Under the pieces are notes generated by a model that was given only the letters and a program-made list of their open reading frames with translations, made no database searches and had not been told where the DNA came from. This document shows, piece by piece, positions 35,597 through 43,769 of a stretch of DNA of 43,769 bases. The stretch is from Burkholderiales bacterium (GTDB taxonomy: Bacteria; Pseudomonadota; Gammaproteobacteria; Burkholderiales; Burkholderiaceae_C), in the NCBI GenBank assembly GCA_025350145.1, contig JANXYH010000121.1, forward strand, positions 1 to 43,769, written 5' to 3'. A program made the translations under genes and the position numbers. Numbering within the stretch: position 1 is the stretch's first letter; each line of letters begins with the position of its first letter.

Positions 35597-36337
35597 TCAG
35601 GCGCCCAGTTCGTCGGCGCGGGCCTGGGCGGCGGCAAAGTCGAGCGCGCCGCTGTAGATCGAGCGGCCGCAGATCACGCCGCTGATGCCCTCGTGCTCGA
35701 CCGCACACAGGCGCTGGATGTCGGCGATGTCAGACAAGCCGCCCGAGGCAATGACGGGGATCGTCAGCGCCTGCGCCAGACGCACGGTGGCGTCGATGTT
35801 GATGCCGCTGAGCATGCCGTCGCGGCCGATGTCGGTGTAGATCACGGCCTCGACACCGTAATCCTGGAACTTCTTGCCGAGGTCGATCACCTCGTGGCCG
35901 GTGAGCTTGCTCCAGCCATCGGTGGCGACCTTGCCATCCTTGGCATCCAGGCCGACGATGATGTGGCCGGCAAAGGCGCTGCACGCGTCCTTCAGAAAGC
36001 CCGGACTCTTGACCGCAGCGGTGCCGATGATGATGTAGCTGACGCCGTCATCAAGGTAGCGTTCGATAGTGTCGAGGTCGCGAATCCCGCCGCCGAGCTG
36101 CACCGGGATGTTGTCGCCCACGGCCCGCAGGATGCTCTTGATGGCCGGCTCGTTGACCGGCTTGCCGGCAAAGGCGCCGTTGAGGTCGACCAGGTGCAGG
36201 CGCCGGGCGCCGGCATCCAGCCAGCGTCGGGCCATCGCGGCCGGGTCGTCACCGAAGCTGGTGGAGGCGTCCATATTGCCCTGCTGCAGGCGCACGCAGT
36301 GACCGTCTTTGAGGTCGATGGCGGGGATCAACAGCAT
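35597..36337 (-). CDS. hisA: Phosphoribosylformimino-5-aminoimidazole carboxamide ribotide isomerase
   Basis: HisA catalyses the ProFAR to PRFAR isomerisation in histidine synthesis. Seen are [19 protein letters not shown] with the catalytic aspartate, [59 protein letters not shown] with the second catalytic aspartate, and [15 protein letters not shown]. The length (246) is normal. It is now the last his gene of the leftward operon; hisF lies beyond the CHRD gene. The gap to hisH is 63 bp. Confidence 0.96.
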   Translation of the reverse strand: MLLIPAIDLKDGHCVRLQQGNMDASTSFGDDPAAMARRWLDAGARRLHLVDLNGAFAGKPVNEPAIKSILRAVGDNIPVQLGGGIRDLDTIERYLDDGVSYIIIGTAAVKSPGFLKDACSAFAGHIIVGLDAKDGKVATDGWSKLTGHEVIDLGKKFQDYGVEAVIYTDIGRDGMLSGINIDATVRLAQALTIPVIASGGLSDIADIQRLCAVEHEGISGVICGRSIYSGALDFAAAQARADELGA

Positions 36338-36400
36338 GGGGCTGGAATGCAGTGGGTGAAGGATCGCCGCGATGCGCCCGGGACGCGCCGCAGCACCGGC

Positions 36401-37060
36401 TCAGGGTCGCCAGGCGAGAAAATTGCGGTAAAGCTGCAATCCCTGCTCGGCGCTTTTCTCGGGGTGAAACTGGGTGGCAAAAATGTTATCCCTTGCGACC
36501 GCACAGGTAAAGCGCCGGCCGTACTCGGTGTCGGCGGCACTGTGCGCGGGAATGTCAGGTTCGGCGAAGTAGCTGTGTACGAAGTAGAACCAGCTCTCGT
36601 CGGCCACGCCCGCCCAGAGTGGGTGGCGTTGTCCGCCTGGCGCCGCCTGGCGGACCCGGTTCCAGCCCATCTGCGGCACCTTGTAGCGGCTGCCGTCGGC
36701 CTGGACCTGCCCGTCCAACTCGAACCGCCGCACCCGTCCGGGAATCAATCCCAGGCCTGGCGTGTCTTGCTCCTGGCTGTGGTCGAGCAGCATCTGCATG
36801 CCCACGCACACGCCCAGCAGCGGTTTGCGCGCGGCGGCGTCGAGCACCGCATCCTTCAGGCCGCTGGCGTGCAACTCGCGCATGCAGTCGCGCATCGCGC
36901 CCTGGCCCGGCAGCACCACCCGCTCGGCAGCGAACACGTCCTCGGGCCTTTGGCTGACGACGACGCGCAGGCCGCTGCCAAGGGCCACGCGCAGCACCGC
37001 CTGCGAGACCGAGCGCAGGTTGCCCATGCCGTAATCAACCACCGCGACCGTGCCAGACAT
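36401..37060 (-). CDS. hisH: Imidazole glycerol phosphate synthase, glutaminase subunit
   Basis: HisH supplies ammonia from glutamine to HisF. It is a class I glutamine amidotransferase with [26 protein letters not shown] (oxyanion strand PGQG), the nucleophile C85 in [20 protein letters not shown] and the His/Glu pair in [13 protein letters not shown]. The length (219) is normal. ATG 37060 is chosen because family proteins begin near [10 protein letters not shown]; the frame is open further upstream but gives an Arg/Gly-rich lead. It is preceded by hisB after a 61-bp gap. Confidence 0.95.
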   Translation of the reverse strand: MSGTVAVVDYGMGNLRSVSQAVLRVALGSGLRVVVSQRPEDVFAAERVVLPGQGAMRDCMRELHASGLKDAVLDAAARKPLLGVCVGMQMLLDHSQEQDTPGLGLIPGRVRRFELDGQVQADGSRYKVPQMGWNRVRQAAPGGQRHPLWAGVADESWFYFVHSYFAEPDIPAHSAADTEYGRRFTCAVARDNIFATQFHPEKSAEQGLQLYRNFLAWRP

Positions 37061-37121
37061 GCTCAGCGCCCGCCGCGTCGATCCGCCGCCGCCCAGGCGC
37101 AAAGGCCAGGCCTGCGGCGCC

Positions 37122-37724
37122 TCACAAGCTGCCCTTGGTCGACGGCACGACTCCGGCCGAGCGCGGGTCCAGCGTCAGCGCCATGCGCAGGGCCCGGCCA
37201 AAGGCCTTGAACACGGTCTCGGCCTGGTGGTGGGCATTGGCGCCTTTCAGGTTGTCGATGTGCAGGCTGACCAGGGCGTGGTTGACGAAACCCTGGAAAA
37301 ACTCGAAGGTCAACTGGGTGTCGAAGGCGCCGATCGCACCGGCCTTGAACGCGATGTCCATGTGCAGGCCCGGTCGGCCGGAGAAATCGACCACCACCCG
37401 CGACAGCGCCTCGTCCAGCGGCACGTAGCTGTGGCCATAGCGGCCGATGCCGCGTTTGTCGCCCACCGCCTGCGCCACCGCCTGGCCCAGCGTGATGCCG
37501 ACGTCTTCGACGGTGTGGTGGCCGTCGATGTGCAGGTCACCCTGGGCCTCGATCTCCAGGTCGATCAGGCCGTGGCGGGCGATCTGGTCGAGCATGTGGT
37601 CGAAGAAGCCGATGCCGGTGGCCAGCCTGGACTGGCCGCTGCCGTCGAGGTTGACGCGAACGCGGATCTGGGTTTCCTTGGTGTCGCGGCGCACCTCGGC
37701 AATGCGGTCAGCGGGGCGGTCCAT
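37122..37724 (-). CDS. hisB: Imidazoleglycerol-phosphate dehydratase
   Basis: HisB is a manganese enzyme that dehydrates IGP. Here it is the single-domain form without the phosphatase. Motifs: [16 protein letters not shown], the metal-binding [42 protein letters not shown], and FFQGFVNHA and [20 protein letters not shown] 37724 has GGAG 6 nt upstream. An alternative GTG at 37745 overlaps the hisC stop (GTGA) and would add seven residues; I cannot decide firmly. The end STKGSL is characteristic. Confidence 0.95.
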   Translation of the reverse strand: MDRPADRIAEVRRDTKETQIRVRVNLDGSGQSRLATGIGFFDHMLDQIARHGLIDLEIEAQGDLHIDGHHTVEDVGITLGQAVAQAVGDKRGIGRYGHSYVPLDEALSRVVVDFSGRPGLHMDIAFKAGAIGAFDTQLTFEFFQGFVNHALVSLHIDNLKGANAHHQAETVFKAFGRALRMALTLDPRSAGVVPSTKGSL

Positions 37725-37741
37725 GACGACTCCGGTCGGGT

Positions 37742-38827
37742 TCACAGGCTCTGGCCCAGAGCGGCCAGGAGTTGCTCATTTTCGGCCGGCGTGCCGATGG
37801 TGATGCGCAGGCAGTTGGCCAGCAGCGGGTGCATGGCCGAGACGTTTTTGACCAACACGCCGCGCTGCTTGAGGCCGGCAAAGGTGGCGGCGGCGTCGGC
37901 CACGCGGGCCAGCACCATGTTGGCCTGGCTGGGCCAGGGCTGCACGCCCGGCATCGCGGCCAGAGCGGCGTGGACCCGTTCGCGCTCGCTGCGGATCAGC
38001 GCCGCCTGGGCAGCGTATTGCCCGGCGTGCTCGAGCGCGAACAAGGCGGCTTCGGCATTGAGCACGCTGATGTTGAAGGGCGGGCGCAGCTTGTCGATCT
38101 CGTTGACCAGCGCGCTGCGGCCCATCAGGTAGCCGATGCGCACCCCCGCCAGGCCGAACTTGCTCATCGTGCGCATCACCAGCACCTGCGGGTGGGCAAG
38201 CAACCGTGCCATCGAGTCGCGCGCCGCGAAAGGCTGGTAGGCCTCGTCCATCACGACCAGGCCCTGAACCTGGCCGACCGCATCGATCAGGCGCTCGATC
38301 ACCGCGTCGTCCCACAGGTTGGCGGTCGGGTTGTTGGGGTAGGCCAGATACAGCAGGGCCGGCCGGTGCCGGGCGATTGCGGCCAGCATCGCCGCTTCGT
38401 CGAGCTCGAAATCCGCGCTCAGCGGCACGCCGACAAAGGGCACGCGTTGCAGTTGCGCCGACAAGGCGTACATCACAAAGCCGGGCAGCGGGGCCATGAA
38501 GACCGCGCCCGGCGTGGCGCAGGCCATGCTGAGCAGGGTGATCAGCTCGTCCGAGCCATTGCCCAGCATCAGCGCGCAGCCCTCGGGCAAACCGGCATGC
38601 GCTGCCAAGGCGGCCTTGAGATCGTCGCCGCGCTCGGCCGGGTAGCGGTTGAGCGCGACCTCACCCAGGCGCTGGCCCAGCGCGGCCCGCAGCGCCGGCG
38701 GCAAGCGGTGCGGGTTCTCCATGGTGTCGAGCTTGACCAGGCCGGCGCTGGGCTGCACCGCGTAGGCGTGCAGGCCCTGGATGTCGTTGCGCACCGCGCG
38801 GCGCATGCAGTCGTCAAGCAGGCTCAT
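37742..38827 (-). CDS. hisC: Histidinol-phosphate aminotransferase
   Basis: A PLP-dependent class I/II aminotransferase of 361 residues, making histidinol phosphate from imidazole acetol phosphate. Seen are [48 protein letters not shown] and the PLP lysine K223 in [15 protein letters not shown]. The start overlaps the hisD stop (ATGA), so translation is coupled. Confidence 0.95.
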   Translation of the reverse strand: MSLLDDCMRRAVRNDIQGLHAYAVQPSAGLVKLDTMENPHRLPPALRAALGQRLGEVALNRYPAERGDDLKAALAAHAGLPEGCALMLGNGSDELITLLSMACATPGAVFMAPLPGFVMYALSAQLQRVPFVGVPLSADFELDEAAMLAAIARHRPALLYLAYPNNPTANLWDDAVIERLIDAVGQVQGLVVMDEAYQPFAARDSMARLLAHPQVLVMRTMSKFGLAGVRIGYLMGRSALVNEIDKLRPPFNISVLNAEAALFALEHAGQYAAQAALIRSERERVHAALAAMPGVQPWPSQANMVLARVADAAATFAGLKQRGVLVKNVSAMHPLLANCLRITIGTPAENEQLLAALGQSL

Positions 38828-40158
38828 GGCGCGACGCCGCCGGCAGGCGCCAGGCGCATCTGGGCTGCCCGGGCGTGGGCCTGCAGGCCCTCGCCCAAGG
38901 CGAGTTCGGCGGCGATCGGGGCCAGTACCTGAGCACCGGCCTGGCTGACCTCGATCAGGCTGCTGCGCTTTTGAAAATCGTAGACCCCGAGCGGCGACGA
39001 GAAGCGCGCCGTGCCGGAGGTGGGCAGCACGTGGTTCGGCCCGGCACAGTAGTCGCCCAGGCTCTCGCTGGCGTAGGCGCCCAGAAAAATGGCACCGGCG
39101 TGGCGCAGCAGCGGCTCCCAGCGTTGCGGGTCGGCGGCACTGATCTCCAGGTGCTCGGGCGCGAGCTGGTTGCTGATCTGGCAGGCCTGTGCCATCGACG
39201 CCGTCCGGATCAGCGCGCCGCGGCCTTCCAGGCTGGCCCGGATCACGTCGCGGCGCGGCATCTCGGGCAGCAACCGGTTGATCGCCCGAGCCACCTGTTC
39301 GAGGTAGGCCGGGTCGGGGCAGAGCAGGATGCTTTGCGCCAGTTCGTCGTGTTCGGCCTGGCTGAACAGGTCCATCGCCACCCAGTCCGCTGGCGTGCTG
39401 CCGTCGGCCAGCACCAGGATCTCGCTCGGTCCGGCGATCATGTCGATGCCGACCTGGCCGAACACCCGGCGTTTGGCGCTGGCGACATAGGCGTTGCCCG
39501 GCCCGGTGATCTTGTCCACCCGCGGCACCGTGGCCGTGCCGTAGGCCAGCGCGGCGATTGCCTGGGCGCCGCCCAGGGTGAACACCCGGTGTACGCCGGC
39601 CAGGTGCGCGGCGGCCAGCACCAGCGGGTTTTTCTCGCCCCCCGGGGTGGGCACCACCATCACGATCTCGCCGACGCCGGCCACCTGGGCCGGGATCGCG
39701 CTCATCAGCACCGACGATGGGTAGGCCGCCTTGCCGCCGGGCACGTAGATGCCCACCCGGTCCAGCGGCGTGACCTTCTGGCCGAGCAGGTTGCCGTCCT
39801 CGTCGCGGTACTGCCAGCCCAGGCCGCAGGCCTGCAACTGGCGCTGGTGGTAGCTGCGCACGCGGGCGGCGGCGGCCTGCAGGGCAGCGCGCTGGGCCGG
39901 GGTGATCGCGTCCAGTGCGCGCCGCAGTTCTTCGGCCGGCAATTCCAGCGCCGCCACGCTGCTGGCGCTGAGGCCGTCAAAGCGGCGGCTGTAGTCGAGC
40001 AAGGCGGCGTCGCCGCGGCTGCGCACATCGGCAATGATCTCGGCCACGCGCTGCTCGATCTGCGCGTCGGCCTGCGCCGACCAGTGGCGCAGCCGCGCCA
40101 ACTCGGCCTCGAACCCGTGTTCGGCGGTGTCCAGGCGGGCAATGTTGACCGGCGTCAT
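38824..40158 (-). CDS. hisD: Histidinol dehydrogenase
   Basis: HisD carries out the two last NAD-dependent oxidations to histidine with a zinc ion. Features: [103 protein letters not shown], and [10 protein letters not shown] and [23 protein letters not shown]. The 444 residues are normal length. Overlaps hisG upstream and hisC downstream by ATGA-type junctions. Confidence 0.96.
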   Translation of the reverse strand: MTPVNIARLDTAEHGFEAELARLRHWSAQADAQIEQRVAEIIADVRSRGDAALLDYSRRFDGLSASSVAALELPAEELRRALDAITPAQRAALQAAAARVRSYHQRQLQACGLGWQYRDEDGNLLGQKVTPLDRVGIYVPGGKAAYPSSVLMSAIPAQVAGVGEIVMVVPTPGGEKNPLVLAAAHLAGVHRVFTLGGAQAIAALAYGTATVPRVDKITGPGNAYVASAKRRVFGQVGIDMIAGPSEILVLADGSTPADWVAMDLFSQAEHDELAQSILLCPDPAYLEQVARAINRLLPEMPRRDVIRASLEGRGALIRTASMAQACQISNQLAPEHLEISAADPQRWEPLLRHAGAIFLGAYASESLGDYCAGPNHVLPTSGTARFSSPLGVYDFQKRSSLIEVSQAGAQVLAPIAAELALGEGLQAHARAAQMRLAPAGGVAP

Positions 40159-40871
40159 GGGCGATTGGCCTGCGGCTGCAGCGCCTGCGCAGCGGCGGCG
40201 AAGGCATCGATCAGGCGCCGCATCGGCCCGCGCTTGAGCTTCAGCGCAGCCTGGTTGACGACCAGGCGCGAACTGATGTCGAGGATCCGCTCGACCTCGA
40301 CCAGGTTGTTGGCCTTGAGCGTGGCGCCGCTGGAGACCAAGTCGACGATCGCGTCGGCCAGCCCGGTCAGCGGCGCCAGTTCCATCGAGCCGTAGAGCTT
40401 GATCAGGTCGACGTGTACGCCCTTGTCGGCGAAGTGCTGGCGGGCGATGTGGCTGTATTTGGTGGCCACGCGGATGCGTGAACCCTGGCGCACCGCGCCG
40501 GCATAGTCGAAATCGGCCCGGGTGGCGACGCTGACCCGGCAGCGCGCGATCCCCAGGTCCAGCGGCTGGTACAGGCCGGCTCCACCGCCCGGCGCGTCGG
40601 CCATGTACTCGATCAGCGTGTCCAGCCCGGCCACGCCCAGGTCGGCGCCACCGTGGGCGACATAGGTCGGCACATCGGTGGCGCGCACCAGCACCACCCG
40701 CACACCGGGTCGGCTGGTGGCCAGGATCAGCTTGCGACTTTGCTCCGGCTCGTCGGTCACGGCGATGCCGGCGGCACGCAGCAGCGGCAGCGCATCGTCG
40801 AAGATGCGGCCCTTGGACAGCGCCAGCGTGATCGCCTGATCATCGGCCAGGGTCGGCCAGGGGGTCATCAT
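40155..40871 (-). CDS. hisG: ATP phosphoribosyltransferase, short form (HisG-S)
   Basis: HisG commits ATP and PRPP to histidine synthesis. At 238 residues this is the short form, which lacks the C-terminal ACT-like regulatory domain and needs HisZ for activity and feedback control; hisZ is not in this window. Motifs: [37 protein letters not shown] and the PRPP loop [21 protein letters not shown]. Two adjacent in-frame ATGs exist (40871, 40868); the first overlaps the murA stop, coupling the genes. Confidence 0.95.
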   Translation of the reverse strand: MMTPWPTLADDQAITLALSKGRIFDDALPLLRAAGIAVTDEPEQSRKLILATSRPGVRVVLVRATDVPTYVAHGGADLGVAGLDTLIEYMADAPGGGAGLYQPLDLGIARCRVSVATRADFDYAGAVRQGSRIRVATKYSHIARQHFADKGVHVDLIKLYGSMELAPLTGLADAIVDLVSSGATLKANNLVEVERILDISSRLVVNQAALKLKRGPMRRLIDAFAAAAQALQPQANRP

Positions 40872-42154
40872 CCGCGGATCCTCTCGATGTCGGCACCGAT
40901 GCCGCGCAGCTTTTGCTCCATCCGGTCGTAGCCGCGATCGAGGTGGTAGATGCGGTCGACGACGGTGTCGCCGCGCGCCACCAGGCCGGCAATGACCAGG
41001 CTGGCCGAGGCCCGCAGATCGGTCGCCATGACCGTCGCAGCGGACAGCGCCGGCACGCCCGAGACGAGCGCGCTGCGGCCGTCGACCTCGATCCGCGCAC
41101 CCAGCCGCAGCAACTCGTTGACATGCATGAAGCGGTTCTCGAAGATCGTCTCGCTGATCCGCGCTGCGCCTTCGGCGACGCAGTTGACCGCCATCAACTG
41201 GGCTTGCATGTCGGTCGGGAAGGCCGGGTATTCGCTGGTGCGAAAGCCGACTGCGCGCGGCCGGCCATGGGCACGGACGCGGATCCAGTCGTCGCCGGAT
41301 TCGATCTCGGCACCGGCCTCGCGCAGCTTGTCGATGACCGCGTCCAGGTGCTCGGCGCGGGCGCCCTGCAACAGCACCTCACCACCGGCGGCGGCGACCG
41401 CGCAAAGGAAGGTGCCGGTCTCGATCCGGTCGGGGATGATCCGGTGCGGCAGCGCCGGTGCGTGCAGTCGCGGCACGCCCTGGATGCGGATGCGGCTGCC
41501 GCCATGGCCTTCGATCTGCGCGCCCATGCTGATCAACAGCTCGGCCAGGTCGGCGATCTCGGGCTCCTGGGCGGCGTTCTCGAGCACGGTCTCGCCGTTG
41601 GCCAGGGTCGCCGCCATGAGCAGGTTTTCAGTGCCGGTGACGGTGACCATGTCGGTGGTGATGCGCGCGCCGCGCAGGCCACCGCGACCGGCCTCAGCCC
41701 CCGGCGCCTGGGCCAGGATGTAGCCATGCTCGACCACGATCTGCGCGCCCATTGCCTGCAGGCCGCGGATGTGCTGGTCGACCGGCCGCGAGCCGATCGC
41801 GCAGCCGCCCGGCAAACTCACCCGGGCCCGGCCGAAGCGCGCCAGCAAGGGGCCCAGCACCAGGATCGCGGCGCGCATGGTCTTGACCAGTTCATAGGGC
41901 GCCTCGGCCGCGCCGACAGCGCTGGCGTCGATCTGCACCGTGTCGCCATCGGCCTGGCGCTCAGCCTTGACGCCCATGTGGCGCAGCAGCCGCAGCGCGG
42001 TCGAGACATCCTGCAACTGCGGCACGTTGTCCAGCGTCACCGCCTGCGCCGTCAGCAGGCAGGCGAAAAGGTCGGGCAGGGCGGCATTCTTGGCGCCCGA
42101 GATCTGCACCGTGCCTTGGAGCCGGCGACCGCCGCGAATCAGAAGTTTGTCCAT
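40868..42154 (-). CDS. murA: UDP-N-acetylglucosamine 1-carboxyvinyltransferase
   Basis: MurA starts peptidoglycan precursor synthesis by adding enolpyruvate from PEP to UDP-GlcNAc. The 428 residues show [17 protein letters not shown] with the catalytic K22, the active-site C118 in [17 protein letters not shown] (the fosfomycin-sensitive type), and the C-terminal [41 protein letters not shown]. It precedes hisG with an overlap, the usual Burkholderiales arrangement linking murA to the his operon. bolA is 80 bp upstream. Confidence 0.97.
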   Translation of the reverse strand: MDKLLIRGGRRLQGTVQISGAKNAALPDLFACLLTAQAVTLDNVPQLQDVSTALRLLRHMGVKAERQADGDTVQIDASAVGAAEAPYELVKTMRAAILVLGPLLARFGRARVSLPGGCAIGSRPVDQHIRGLQAMGAQIVVEHGYILAQAPGAEAGRGGLRGARITTDMVTVTGTENLLMAATLANGETVLENAAQEPEIADLAELLISMGAQIEGHGGSRIRIQGVPRLHAPALPHRIIPDRIETGTFLCAVAAAGGEVLLQGARAEHLDAVIDKLREAGAEIESGDDWIRVRAHGRPRAVGFRTSEYPAFPTDMQAQLMAVNCVAEGAARISETIFENRFMHVNELLRLGARIEVDGRSALVSGVPALSAATVMATDLRASASLVIAGLVARGDTVVDRIYHLDRGYDRMEQKLRGIGADIERIRG

Positions 42155-42234
42155 CGGGAAGGGTTTTGCTCGGGGCCGACAGCGGCCAGGTCAGGCGAAG
42201 CAGGCACTTCGGCGGGCAATCGCCGCCGCTGGCG

Positions 42235-42501
42235 TCAATGGTGCTGCGCGGGCGTTGGCTCTGCGGCCGCCCACTCGGCCGGCGTCAGCGTCTTCATCGA
42301 CAGGGCGTGGATCTGCTCACGCATGCGGTCGCCCAGCGCGGCATAGACCCGCTGGTGGCGCGCCACGCGGCTGTGGCCGTCGAATTCGGCCGAGACGATG
42401 GTGGCGAAGAAGTGGCGGCCGTCGCCCTCGACCTGCAGGTGCGCACAGGCCAGGCCGGCGGCAATGAAGCGGGAGACGTCGTCAGCGGTGGGGTCGGCCA
42501 T
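42235..42501 (-). CDS. BolA/IbaG-family protein
   Basis: An 88-residue protein of the BolA family: DDVSRFIAAGLACAHLQVEGDGRHFFATIVSAEFDGHSRVARHQRVYAALGDRMREQIHALSMKTLTPAEW. The conserved FDG.SRV.RHQ.VY segment and C-terminal IHALS.KT.TP.EW are diagnostic. These proteins work with monothiol glutaredoxins in iron-sulfur trafficking or regulation. As the neighbour of murA and an ABC exporter it matches IbaG/YrbA. A -10-like GATAAT (minus strand 42516-42511) lies 9 nt before ATG 42501, leaving almost no leader. Confidence 0.9.
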   Translation of the reverse strand: MADPTADDVSRFIAAGLACAHLQVEGDGRHFFATIVSAEFDGHSRVARHQRVYAALGDRMREQIHALSMKTLTPAEWAAAEPTPAQHH

Positions 42502-42557
42502 GGTGCGGCGATTATCGCAAACCCGGGTGACGGGCCTGCGCCGCAGCCACTGGGCGT

Positions 42558-43322
42558 TCAGTGGCGCAACTTGTAGCCGCGGCGCAGCAACGCCAGCGCG
42601 GTCGCCGAGACCAACACAAAGGCGGTGCCGACCACGCCCAAGCTGAGCCAGGGCGAGACATCGCTGAAGCCGAAGAAGCCGCGGCGAAAGCCGTCGATCA
42701 TGTAGAAGAACGGGTTCAGGTGGCTGGCCGCCAGCCAGACCGGCGGCAAGGAGTGGACCGAGTAGAAGACGCCGGACAGGAAGGTCATCGGCATGATGAT
42801 GAAGTTCTGGAACGCGGCCATCTGGTCGAACTTGTCGGCCCACAGGCCGGCGATCAGGCCCAGCGCGCCCATCATGCCGGCGCCCAGGACGGCGAAGACA
42901 ATGATCCAACCCGGCTCGGCAAAGGCCGGTGGCGCAAACCAGACGGTGACGATGAAGACGCCGCTGCCCACCGCCAGCCCGCGCACCAGGCTGGCGCCGA
43001 CATAGGCCGCAAACCAGGCCCAATGCGACAGCGGCGTGACCAGCAGGAACACCAGGTTGCCGGTGATCTTGCTCTGCACCAGGCTGGACGAGCTGTTGGC
43101 AAAGGCGTTCTGCAGCACGCTCATCATCACCAGGCCGGGCACCAGGAAGGCGGTGTAGCCGACGCCGTCGAACACCTGCACCCGGCCTTGCAGCACATGG
43201 CCAAAGATCAGCAGGTACATCATCGCCGTCAGCACCGGCGCGGCCACGGTCTGAAAACCGACCTTCCAGAAGCGCAGGGTCTCTTTGTAGAACAGCGTGC
43301 GCGCACCTTGCAGACGGATCAT
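42558..43322 (-). CDS. ABC-2 type transporter permease
   Basis: A 254-residue membrane protein of the ABC-2 (YadH-like) exporter family with about six spans: FQTVAAPVLTAMMYLLIFG, FLVPGLVMMSVLQNAFANSSSSLVQSKITGNLVFLL, and IIVFAVLGAGMMGALGLIAGL. The ABC-2 signature region FIIMPMTFLSGVFYSVHSLPPVW.. LNPFFYMIDGFRRGFFG is clear. The start overlaps the ATPase stop (ATGA). In E. coli the like pair is YadG/YadH; here the position beside bolA-murA fits the locus that also carries mla genes upstream in Burkholderiales. Substrate unknown. Confidence 0.92.
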   Translation of the reverse strand: MIRLQGARTLFYKETLRFWKVGFQTVAAPVLTAMMYLLIFGHVLQGRVQVFDGVGYTAFLVPGLVMMSVLQNAFANSSSSLVQSKITGNLVFLLVTPLSHWAWFAAYVGASLVRGLAVGSGVFIVTVWFAPPAFAEPGWIIVFAVLGAGMMGALGLIAGLWADKFDQMAAFQNFIIMPMTFLSGVFYSVHSLPPVWLAASHLNPFFYMIDGFRRGFFGFSDVSPWLSLGVVGTAFVLVSATALALLRRGYKLRH

Positions 43323-43769
43323 GACGCGGCCCTGGGCTTGGCGGTTTCGGCCTGCATGATGTCGAGGAAGACATCCTCCAGGTCGGCGCGGCCAATTTCA
43401 AGGTCCTCGACCTTGACACCAGCCTGGCGCAATGTGGCCAGCATCTGTTCGACCTCGGCCGCGTCATGGGCTTTGGCTTGGACGATGCGGCCGGTCAGGC
43501 GTGCCTGGCGGGCCACGGAATCGGGCAGGGGCTGGTCGGTCTTGAAGCGCAGCATCGTGCTGGCCATGCCCGAGAGCAGCGCGGCGGTGCGGTCCAGCGC
43601 CACCAGTTGGCCGTTCTTGAGCATGCCGATGCGGTGGCACAGCGCCTCGGCCTCCTCAAGGTAGTGGGTCGTCAGCAGCACGGTGTGGCCCTCGCGGTTG
43701 AGCCGGGCGATGAAGGCCCACAGCGTCTGCCGCAACTCCACGTCGACACCGGCCGTCGGCTCGTCGAGC
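43319..43769 (-). CDS. ABC transporter ATP-binding subunit, C-terminal part (runs off window)
   Basis: The frame is open from the stop at 43319 to the window end. It begins within Walker B and the D-loop (LDEPTAGVDVELRQTLW), followed by the H-loop histidine in TVLLTTHYLEEAEALCHRIGMLKNGQLVAL, so the ATPase core is intact but its N-terminal half (Walker A, signature) lies outside. A C-terminal domain follows, ending DLEDVFLDIMQAE. It is the ATPase partner of the permease it overlaps. Confidence 0.93.
   Translation of the reverse strand, partial: LDEPTAGVDVELRQTLWAFIARLNREGHTVLLTTHYLEEAEALCHRIGMLKNGQLVALDRTAALLSGMASTMLRFKTDQPLPDSVARQARLTGRIVQAKAHDAAEVEQMLATLRQAGVKVEDLEIGRADLEDVFLDIMQAETAKPRAAS

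Overview
This window is GC-rich chromosomal DNA from a betaproteobacterium, most likely order Burkholderiales near the Rubrivivax/Leptothrix/Roseateles group. The grounds are several gene orders I know from that group: a TPR protein, lolB, ispE, tRNA-Gln, prs, rplY and pth in series; glnA, a DUF4124 protein, ntrB and ntrC in series; murA followed by the his genes; and bolA beside an ABC-2 exporter. A secreted protein with a PEP-CTERM sorting tail also fits. Species cannot be fixed from the sequence alone.

Layout. Bases 1-423 hold two pieces of one SIMPL-domain gene facing each other, which looks like a fold-back junction at a contig end. Bases 584-2729 carry an OmpR/EnvZ-type two-component pair, convergent with ispF-ispD (isoprenoid MEP pathway). 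The repair-coupling factor mfd (4059-7511) diverges from ispD over back-to-back -10 elements. Bases 7608-9847 are an accessory two-gene cassette, a ParA-type ATPase and an AlbA_2/HATPase_c_4 protein, which reads as less GC-rich than its neighbours and has a 17-bp palindrome upstream. This is the best candidate for an undescribed system.

Bases 9975-15184 are the nitrogen-control block: ntrC, a possible coupled 56-codon ORF, ntrB, a DUF4124 protein and glnA. glnA has a sigma-54 promoter and two NtrC-like sites two helical turns apart. Bases 15166-20942 are a tightly packed leftward run: upp, a small lipoprotein, an AIM24/TIGR00266 protein, an exported creatininase-family protein, a YncE-like beta-propeller, an EI24 membrane protein and a CinA-like protein. 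Next come a CsgG-family protein with an apparent 1-bp frameshift, rlmB, a DUF1624 membrane protein and a Baeyer-Villiger-type flavin monooxygenase.

Bases 26219-32634 run rightward: TPR protein, lolB, ispE, tRNA-Gln, prs, rplY, pth and a second DUF4124 protein. This is envelope lipoprotein sorting, isoprenoids, PRPP supply and translation. Bases 32671-42154 run mostly leftward. murA-hisGDCBHA is overlapped or closely packed; hisF is cut off from hisA by a rightward CHRD/PEP-CTERM gene and is joined instead to rsmD-coaD-ferredoxin. The right edge carries bolA/ibaG and an ABC-2 exporter whose ATPase gene runs off the window.

Several genes (ispD, rlmB, pth, bolA) have a -10-like hexamer only 6-9 nt before the ATG, suggesting leaderless or nearly leaderless mRNAs. 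No insertion sequence, CRISPR array, rRNA or prophage was seen.
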